A stretch of 5,919 bases of DNA. Source: Streptosporangiaceae bacterium. GTDB lineage: Bacteria; Actinomycetota; Actinomycetes; Streptosporangiales; Streptosporangiaceae. Location: the NCBI GenBank assembly GCA_025934635.1, contig JAICWX010000447.1, forward strand, positions 1-5,919, written 5' to 3'. Under the pieces are notes generated by a model. That model saw nothing but the letters and a program-made list of their open reading frames with translations, ran no database searches and was not told where the DNA came from. Position numbers and translations under genes: made by a program. Of the stretch, positions 1 to 4,602 are shown piece by piece (position 1 is the stretch's first letter; each line of letters begins with the position of its first letter).

Positions 1-1
1 C

Positions 2-85
2 CGCCCTTCCGTGTGGTGCGCTCCTGCAAGCGGCTGTCGGTACTACAACGAGCGCGGCACCGGCGCCATGCCCGGCACATCGTAA
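2..85 (+). CDS. Possible 3' end of an unrecognised gene (partial)
   Basis: The second forward frame is open from the window's left edge to a TAA at 83-85 and would encode about 27 residues ending in RYYNERGTGAMPGTS. Its composition is more protein-like than the arginine-rich alternative in frame 1, which stays open to a TAA at 187-189. Third-position G/C is about 21 of 27 codons in both frames, so codon bias does not decide between them. No family is recognisable from so short a tail. It may be the end of a plus-strand gene lying upstream of the tRNA, or no gene at all. Confidence 0.25.
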   Translation, partial: RPSVWCAPASGCRYYNERGTGAMPGTS

Positions 86-249
86 CTTTCTCCTCCGGGG
101 CGATCACGCACCTGCGCGGCGGCGGCGCGGCGGGCCCGGGCTACCGGTTCGGGGCGGCTTCGTTCCGAGCGGGCTTCCGATTGCGCTAAGCTAGCGGAGC
201 CTGCTGAGGTACGGCGGGTATGTGTCACCGGAAGTACGTGGTGGCGCGG
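86..249. other. Intergenic region upstream of tRNA-Pro
   Basis: This stretch separates the possible gene tail from the tRNA and should contain the tRNA promoter. It holds a G/C-rich block (about 110-165) and a short, more AT-rich patch around 181-193 (TTGCGCTAAGCTAG). The hexamer TAAGCT at 187-192, preceded 18 nt upstream by TTCCGA (163-168), is a poor match to a housekeeping promoter and is noted only as the best visible candidate. I see no convincing coding frame, repeat or RNA structure. Confidence 0.3.
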
Positions 250-324
250 CGGGACGTGGCCCAGCTTGGTTAAGGCGCCTGTCTGGGGGACAGGAGAGCG
301 GGAGTTCAAATCTCCCCGTCCCGA
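250..324 (+). tRNA. tRNA-Pro (anticodon GGG)
   Basis: This is a complete 75-nt cloverleaf. The acceptor stem CGGGACG (250-256) pairs fully with CGTCCCG (317-323), with discriminator A324. The D stem pairs GCC (259-261) with GGC (274-276). The anticodon stem CCTGT (278-282) pairs with ACAGG (290-294) around the loop CTGGGGG, which places anticodon GGG at 285-287. The variable region is 5 nt (295-299). The T stem GGGAG (300-304) pairs with CTCCC (312-316) around TTCAAAT. The 3' CCA is not encoded (CAA follows), so it must be added post-transcriptionally. There is no intron. The tRNA reads proline codons CCC and CCU. A nuclease gene starts 57 nt downstream on the same strand. Confidence 0.96.
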
Positions 325-380
325 CAAATGACTGCTTACTGCTACGCGAAAATGACAGTAGCCGGGGTTATTGTGCCGCC

Positions 381-1169
381 ATGGCCCGACCTTCGAAGTC
401 AGAACGCACATGGTCCGATTCTCAGCTGACAGAAGCGGTGGCGATGTCCGCCAACTGGCGGCATGTCATGCGAACGCTCGGACTGAACGCCAGTTCTGCT
501 GGCGCCATCCGGATTGTTCGGCGTCGTGCCGACAATCTCGGGCTTGACACATCTCATTTCAGGGGAAAGCGTGCCTGGTCCGACGCTCAGCTCAGGCGTG
601 CGGTCATGGATGCGCAGTCCTGGGACGAACTGCTCACGACACTCGGGCTGGCGCCGCGCAGCGGGAACGGGAAAGTACGAGTGAAGGCACATGCGATGCG
701 CATGGGACTCGAACTCGCTCATCTTGAGAATCCCGTCGCCAACGTCCCTGGCCTAAGCGAAGTGAAGCCGGACCTCCGGTATCTACGCGACGCGGCCACT
801 ACAATTGCCGCGTCCTGGTTTTCCCTGTGCGGACTCAGCGTGGCGCTTCCCGTGGAACCTGCCATCTACGACTTGCTGGTGACAATGCCAGACGAAGTTA
901 AGCGCGTGCAGGTGAAAACGACGACGCGCTACAGCAAAGACGGCTGGACCGTCGTAGTCGGACGACGCCCCTATTCGACCGGCAACCAGGAACGCCTGCT
1001 TCCGTACGATCCGGAATTGATCGACTGGTTTTTCATCGTTGACGGCGACCTCGCAATTTACCTGGTACCGAGCCGCGTTATCGCGGGACGGGTCGCTATT
1101 CTGCTGCGGGCCTACGGTAAGTACATCGTGGGTAACGCTTCCGGGCTCATGGCGTCGAAGGCTGCGTGA
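381..1169 (+). CDS. Putative homing-type endonuclease, PD-(D/E)XK family, with tandem DNA-binding modules
   Basis: This 262-residue protein has two halves. Residues about 10-61 and 65-117 are two diverged copies of one module (pattern WSDxQLxxAV...W..(V/L)...LGL......LGL), of the helical type found in phage and bacterial homing endonucleases and probably DNA-binding. Residues about 130-253 resemble the group I intron-associated PD-(D/E)XK endonuclease family (I-Ssp6803I-like): D164 in YDLLV, then Q177-V-K179 in RVQVKTTT, then a C-terminal DWFFIV...YLVP...AGR pattern. Glutamine takes the usual acidic place before the lysine, as I recall for that family. The expected activity is site-specific double-strand DNA cleavage; the target is unknown. 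ATG 381 is chosen because it sits just before the first module; the frame stays open upstream but runs through the tRNA. No good ribosome binding site is visible (GGGG at 364-367 is distant). G+C is about 62% in two sampled 60-nt blocks against 80% in one malQ block, which suggests horizontal acquisition. A non-homing regulatory or defence nuclease cannot be excluded. Confidence 0.8.
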   Translation: MARPSKSERTWSDSQLTEAVAMSANWRHVMRTLGLNASSAGAIRIVRRRADNLGLDTSHFRGKRAWSDAQLRRAVMDAQSWDELLTTLGLAPRSGNGKVRVKAHAMRMGLELAHLENPVANVPGLSEVKPDLRYLRDAATTIAASWFSLCGLSVALPVEPAIYDLLVTMPDEVKRVQVKTTTRYSKDGWTVVVGRRPYSTGNQERLLPYDPELIDWFFIVDGDLAIYLVPSRVIAGRVAILLRAYGKYIVGNASGLMASKAA

Positions 1170-1178
1170 CGAGGGCGG

Positions 1179-1361
1179 TCACTTAACGGGGGTGAAGCGG
1201 ACCGTCTTGAGCATGGCGGTGATTTCGGCCTGCTCGGACGAGATGCCGGGACCGCGCAGGCAGGCGTCCATTTCGTACCAGCTGGAGGCGGCGCTATCCG
1301 GGATGACGACCGCGATCGCCCGGGTGCCGCCCAGCGCCCGGCACGGAGCGCTGGCGGTCAC
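1179..1361 (-). pseudogene. C-terminal remnant (or tiny gene) of a probable extracytoplasmic protein
   Basis: The minus frame ending at TGA (1181-1179) encodes a protein-like stretch: [20 protein letters not shown], then [12 protein letters not shown] and [12 protein letters not shown] at the end. The two cysteines and the preceding Pro/Gly-rich linker (decoded from about 1365-1440) are typical of the last domain of actinobacterial secreted or membrane-anchored proteins. Upstream there is no ATG, no transmembrane or signal segment in any minus frame I checked, and the frame soon runs antisense into the next gene. The only plausible start is GTG at 1361, giving 60 residues beginning mid-domain. 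I therefore infer the decayed 3' end of a larger gene, with a small functional ORF as the alternative. It is tail-to-tail with the nuclease gene, 9 nt apart, with no terminator hairpin between them. The 102 nt from 1362 to 1463 hold only the linker-like sequence and the upstream region of the next gene. Confidence 0.45.
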
Positions 1362-1463
1362 GGTCTCGGTGGCCGGGCGGCCGCCGGGCCGTCCGGGTTT
1401 GCGCCCGCCGCCTGGGCGCGCCCCGCGGTCAGGGGCCGGCGGTCCGGGGTGTTGACTATTGCC

Positions 1464-1910
1464 ATGCCTGTTCAAGGAGAATACGAGCCGAGCACAGCCG
1501 CCTGGGTGCGGGATCAAGTCGAGCTGTACGAGAGGTCGGGCGGGACCGAGGGCACGACGCTGCGGGACACCGGCCTGCCGGTCGTGATCGTGACCAACGT
1601 CGGGGCCAGCAGCGGCAAGGTACGCAAGACGCCGGTGATGCGGGTGGAGCACGACGGCACGTACGCCATGGTGGCGTCCAAGGGCGGGGCGCCGGAGCAC
1701 CCGGTGTGGTACTACAACGTCCGCGCGAACCCGCACGTGGAGGTCCAGGACGGCCCGCGTAAGCAGGACATGACCGCCCGCGAGATCAGCGGGGACGAGC
1801 GGGCCGAGTGGTGGCAGCGGGCGGTCGACGCGTTCCCGCCGTACGCGGAGTACCAGACCAAGACCGCGCGGGAGATCCCGGTCTTCCTGCTGGAGCCCGC
1901 GGCTTCCTGA
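1464..1910 (+). CDS. F420-dependent nitroreductase-family (DDN-like) oxidoreductase
   Basis: This 148-residue protein has the length and conserved pattern of the deazaflavin-dependent nitroreductase family (DDN/Rv3547-like, split beta-barrel, FMN-binding-like fold). These enzymes use reduced coenzyme F420 to reduce quinones, nitro compounds or other electrophiles, usually at the cytoplasmic membrane face. Family hallmarks visible: the N-terminal [17 protein letters not shown] helix region (residues about 14-30), the strand leading to the G-K-V-R-K-T-P-V-M cofactor-binding stretch (about 53-61), [19 protein letters not shown] (about 69-87) and an ANPHVEVQ strand (about 90-97). The natural substrate cannot be read from the sequence. 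ATG 1464 is preferred over GTG 1449 because family members start MPxxGEYEPS; no clear ribosome binding site precedes it, and the AAGGAGA at 1475-1481 lies inside the gene. It stands alone and ends before a hairpin terminator. F420 use is an actinomycete trait, in keeping with the rest of the window. Confidence 0.92.
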   Translation: MPVQGEYEPSTAAWVRDQVELYERSGGTEGTTLRDTGLPVVIVTNVGASSGKVRKTPVMRVEHDGTYAMVASKGGAPEHPVWYYNVRANPHVEVQDGPRKQDMTAREISGDERAEWWQRAVDAFPPYAEYQTKTAREIPVFLLEPAAS

Positions 1911-1934
1911 GGTCGCGTTGCGTTAGCCGGCCGA

Positions 1935-1970
1935 CCGTGCCCCGCGGATCCGAGGGTCCGCGGGGCACGG
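1935..1970. terminator. Bidirectional hairpin terminator
   Basis: A perfect 14-bp inverted repeat (1935-1948 with 1957-1970, CCGTGCCCCGCGGA against its complement) encloses an 8-nt loop. It lies in the 70-nt gap between two convergent genes, 25 nt after the nitroreductase stop and 11 nt from the stop of the minus-strand gene, so it can serve both. There is no T-tract on either side, as is common for actinobacterial terminators. Confidence 0.8.
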
Positions 1971-1980
1971 CCGGGCCTGG

Positions 1981-2583
1981 CTAGCCGTTGACCGTGCCGA
2001 CGCCCGCCTGGACCGGCCCGACGTGCAGGTAGACGGGCCCCGCGTGCGCGCAGGCCGCCAGGTTGTAGGCGGCCAGGGTGGCCTGGCGCTGGTCCGGCGG
2101 GTAGATGCGCAGTTCGATGGCGCTGTAGACCGGATGGCAGGCGGCGGTGGACAGCACGACGTCGCTCAGGCGCAGGACGGAGTGCGCCGTCGCGCCGGGG
2201 GCCAGCACCACGGTCCGGGCCGGGACCGCGTAGTCCCGGGCGGCCGGGCGGCCGAGCTGGTGAGCGGCACGGTCGAGGGCGGACACGCCGGGGAAGCCGC
2301 GCATCGCGCAGGCGTGCCGGCTCAGGTTGGTGAACTGCAGCGGGTAGTAGACGCTCCCGGCGGCGCCGTTCCCCTGGGTGATGGCGACCCAGGCCCCGAG
2401 GTCGTGCGCCGTGCAGGCGGGGACCGAGGTCGCGGTGGTGCGGGCGGTGTCTGACGCCAGCACGGTGCCGGGCGAGGCGGTCGCGGAGACCGCGGTGAGG
2501 GCGATCAGCCCGGCGGCGGCGGTGGCCGCCAGGGCCGCGGTGATCCGCCGGGCAGTTTTTCCGATGGTGGAGAGGTATTTCAT
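1981..2583 (-). CDS. Secreted DUF4232-type protein of unknown function
   Basis: This is a 200-residue protein. The N-terminus is a typical Sec signal peptide: basic region with K2, K9, R12 and R13, hydrophobic alanine/leucine core at about 15-32, and a likely cleavage site VSATA|S after residue 36. No lipobox cysteine is present, so release rather than lipid anchoring is expected. The mature part (about 55-195) matches the general pattern of DUF4232 domains, common extracytoplasmic proteins in Streptomyces and mycobacteria: C57, a GNGAAG.YYPLQFTN strand, C92 in CAMRGFPGVS, an LAPGATA.SVL strand and C149. With C178 there are four cysteines, enough for two disulfides. The molecular role of the family is not established. 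On the minus strand AGGACG lies 9-14 nt before ATG 2583, an acceptable if slightly distant ribosome binding site. The gene diverges from malQ and converges on the nitroreductase gene, with no obvious functional tie to either. Confidence 0.85.
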   Translation of the reverse strand: MKYLSTIGKTARRITAALAATAAAGLIALTAVSATASPGTVLASDTARTTATSVPACTAHDLGAWVAITQGNGAAGSVYYPLQFTNLSRHACAMRGFPGVSALDRAAHQLGRPAARDYAVPARTVVLAPGATAHSVLRLSDVVLSTAACHPVYSAIELRIYPPDQRQATLAAYNLAACAHAGPVYLHVGPVQAGVGTVNG

Positions 2584-2708
2584 CTCGGGTCGTCCTGTTT
2601 GTGTACGGAACCCGCTGTTTGCGGCTCCCTCTACCCATTAAGACTCAGGTGACCGGCCTTCGGTTGGGTCCTGGCCGGAGCGGGATCCCGTTCGGGCAGA
2701 CTAGGGCG
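2584..2708. promoter_or_regulatory. Divergent intergenic region between the DUF4232 gene and malQ
   Basis: These 125 nt must hold promoters for both divergent genes. On the plus strand GGAACC (2607-2612), 17 nt before TCTACC (2630-2635), loosely resembles an extracytoplasmic-function sigma promoter directed at malQ; this is weak. On the minus strand the AT-rich stretch around 2636-2643 (revcomp TCTTAATG) could be a -10 region for the secreted-protein gene, but no good -35 accompanies it. A 10-bp palindrome CGGGATCCCG lies at 2681-2690, 18 nt before the malQ start; it may be an operator or chance at this base composition. malQ itself has only a weak, close AGGG (2703-2706) before its ATG. Confidence 0.35.
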
Positions 2709-4520
2709 ATGACAGGACGGGCAGAACTCACGCGCCGGGCGCAGGCGCACGGGGTAGCGGTCTCCTACCAGAACTGGCGGGGCCGTCACGTCGAGGTCCC
2801 GGACGAGACGCTGGCCGCCGTCCTCGGCGCGCTGGGCGATTATGAGCCGCCGGCCGCCTCATCCGGTACCGAGATCTCCGTCCGGGCGCCGTTCCCGGAG
2901 CGGCGGTCGTGGGGCTTCACGGTGCAGCTGTACTCGGTGCGCTCGCGCGCTTCCTGGGGTCACGGTGACCTGCATGACCTGGCCGGGCTCGCCACCTGGA
3001 GCGGCCGCGACCTCGGCGCGGACTTCGTGCTGGTCAACCCGTTGCACGCGGCCGAGCCGCGACCGCCGGTGAGCCCGTCGCCGTACCTGCCGATGAGCCG
3101 CCGCCAGATCAGCCCGCTCTACCTGCGCATCGAGGACATCCCCGAGTACCAGGGGCTGAGCGCCGCCGACCGGGCCCGGGTGGAGGCGCTGGCCGCCCCG
3201 CTGCGGGCCGCGAGCGCCACCGCGGCGCTCATCGACCGGGACGCGGTCTGGGCCGCCAAGCTCGCCGCGCTCGAGCTGATCCGGGCGGTCCCGCTGGCGC
3301 CCGGCCGGCGCGACGAACTGGATGCCTTCCTGGCCGCCGACCGCGCGGTCGGCGACTGGGCAGCCTGGTGCGCCATCGCCGAGGTGCACGGGCCCGACTG
3401 GCGGTCGTGGCCCGCGGCGCTGGCCGACCCCGGCTCGGCCGCGGTGGCCGGGCTCAGGGAGACGCTGGCCAGCCGGATCGATTTCCACGCCTGGCTGCAG
3501 TGGCTGACGGCGGAGCAGTTCGCCGCGGCGCAGCAGGCGGCCCGGCGGGCCGGCATGGGCATCGGCGTCATCACCGACCTCGCGGTCGGCGCGCACCCGG
3601 GCGGCGCCGACGCCTGGGCCCGCCAGGACGTCATCGTGCCGGGCATCAGCGTGGGCGCGCCGCCGGACGAGTTCAACCAGCTGGGCCAGAACTGGACGCT
3701 GCCGCCGTGGCACCCCGGGCGGCTCGCCGCCCAGGCCGGGCGGCCGCTGGCCGAGCTGATCGCGGCCTGCGCGCGCAACGCCGGCGGCCTGCGCGTGGAT
3801 CACGTGATGGGGCTGGCCCGGCTGTGGTGGATACCGGCCGGGATGACACCGGTCCAGGGCACCTACGTGCGGTACGACCATGAGCTGATGGGCGGCCTGC
3901 TGGCCGCGGAGGTCGCGCGGGCCGGCGCGCTGGCGATCGGCGAGGACCTCGGCACGGTGGAGCCGTGGCTGCGCAAGTTCCTGGCCGAGCGCCGGGTGCT
4001 CGGCACGTCCATGCTGTGGTTCGAGCGCCGCGCGGACGGCAGCCCGCGCCGGCCGGGTGGCTGGCGGCGCGGCTGCCTGGCCATGGTCGGCACCCACGAC
4101 ATGCCGCCGGCCGCGGCGTTCCTCACCGGCGATCAGGTCACCATCCGGTCCGAGCTGGGCCTGCTGACCCGGCCGGAAGCGCAGGAGCGGGCCGCGGCCC
4201 AGGAGGAACTGGCCGGGTGGCTGGCGATGCTGTCCGATGAGGGACTGCTCTCGCTGGCAGCCCGGCCCTCGGCCGCGGACTTCACGACCGCGCTCTACGC
4301 CCACCTGACCCGGACGCCGGCCGTGCTGATCGGCGTCTCGCTGGCCGATGCCGCGGGAGAACGGCGGACGCAGAACATGCCGGGCACCGTCGATGAGTAC
4401 CCCAACTGGCGGATCCCGCTCGGCGATGCCGACGGGAAGCCGCTGCTGCTCGAGGACCTGCCCGGGCACGAGGGGGTGCGGGCGGTCGCGGCGGCGGTCG
4501 CCGCGGGCCTGCGCCGGTAG
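2709..4520 (+). CDS. malQ: 4-alpha-glucanotransferase (amylomaltase), GH77, short N-terminus
   Basis: This 603-residue cytoplasmic enzyme transfers alpha-1,4-glucan segments between maltooligosaccharides, releasing glucose (maltose and glycogen metabolism). The GH77 signatures are clear: TVQLYSVRSRASWGHGDL (71-88), FVLVNPLHAAEP (107-118), the catalytic nucleophile D364 in GLRVDHVMG, the acid/base E412 in IGEDLGTVEPW, the transition-state residue D464 in VGTHDMPP, and the C-terminal QNMPGTVDEYPNWRIPL (555-571). Residues 4-45 (RAELTRRAQAHGVAVSYQNW onward) match the small helical segment that opens actinobacterial MalQ. The roughly 80-100-residue beta-sandwich that normally separates it from the barrel is reduced to about 20 residues (46-66), so the protein is shorter than the usual 650-730. 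ATG 2709 is preferred: the open frame upstream (from 2601) is not conserved-looking, and the family N-terminus begins just after this Met. It is monocistronic and followed by a strong hairpin; no other maltose genes lie in the window. Confidence 0.95.
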   Translation: MTGRAELTRRAQAHGVAVSYQNWRGRHVEVPDETLAAVLGALGDYEPPAASSGTEISVRAPFPERRSWGFTVQLYSVRSRASWGHGDLHDLAGLATWSGRDLGADFVLVNPLHAAEPRPPVSPSPYLPMSRRQISPLYLRIEDIPEYQGLSAADRARVEALAAPLRAASATAALIDRDAVWAAKLAALELIRAVPLAPGRRDELDAFLAADRAVGDWAAWCAIAEVHGPDWRSWPAALADPGSAAVAGLRETLASRIDFHAWLQWLTAEQFAAAQQAARRAGMGIGVITDLAVGAHPGGADAWARQDVIVPGISVGAPPDEFNQLGQNWTLPPWHPGRLAAQAGRPLAELIAACARNAGGLRVDHVMGLARLWWIPAGMTPVQGTYVRYDHELMGGLLAAEVARAGALAIGEDLGTVEPWLRKFLAERRVLGTSMLWFERRADGSPRRPGGWRRGCLAMVGTHDMPPAAAFLTGDQVTIRSELGLLTRPEAQERAAAQEELAGWLAMLSDEGLLSLAARPSAADFTTALYAHLTRTPAVLIGVSLADAAGERRTQNMPGTVDEYPNWRIPLGDADGKPLLLEDLPGHEGVRAVAAAVAAGLRR

Positions 4521-4530
4521 GCCTGCCCGC

Positions 4531-4569
4531 CGTCAGTGCGTCCCGCCTGGCCGGCGGGACGCACTGACG
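4531..4569. terminator. Strong bidirectional hairpin terminator
   Basis: A perfect 17-bp inverted repeat (4531-4547 with 4553-4569, arm CGTCAGTGCGTCCCGCC) has a 5-nt loop TGGCC. It starts 10 nt after the malQ stop and ends 33 nt before the stop of the convergent minus-strand gene. No T-tract follows in either direction. Its placement and perfect pairing support termination of both transcripts. Confidence 0.85.
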
Positions 4570-4602
4570 CCTATCTCATGCTGGCGCTTACTTCACGGGC
4601 GA

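Noticed and set aside
250..324. Group I intron in the tRNA, expected from the nuclease family
   Set aside because: All stems and loops pair in a continuous 75-nt tRNA with a normal anticodon loop, and no intron-like sequence is present.
334..366. Small inverted repeat GCTAC...GTAGC after the tRNA as its terminator
   Set aside because: Only 5 bp with a 12-nt loop and no T-tract; too weak to call.
43..411. Minus-strand open frame across the tRNA
   Set aside because: It reads antisense through the tRNA and part of the nuclease gene and has the composition of a shadow frame.
1039..1455. Plus-strand open frame overlapping the end of the nuclease gene and the minus-strand remnant
   Set aside because: It overlaps the better supported nuclease frame, ends in Pro/Gly/Arg-rich low-complexity sequence and has no family resemblance.
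325..1463. Possible integrase-type island using tRNA-Pro as attachment site
   Set aside because: No integrase, no excisionase and no direct repeat of the tRNA 3' end were found downstream within the window.
2023..2454. Plus-strand frame inside the DUF4232-type gene
   Set aside because: It is Gly/Arg/Val-rich with no domain; the opposite strand has a signal peptide, conserved cysteines and a family pattern.
2681..2690. Palindrome CGGGATCCCG upstream of malQ as a MalR-type operator
   Set aside because: Ten G/C-rich bases can arise by chance; no second copy or known operator consensus is seen, so it is mentioned only within the intergenic entry.
2859..4469. Long antisense open frame (536 codons) opposite malQ
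   Set aside because: It is rich in Arg, Gly, Pro and Gln with no recognisable domain, as expected from the reverse frame of a high-GC gene; the plus strand encodes a complete GH77 enzyme.
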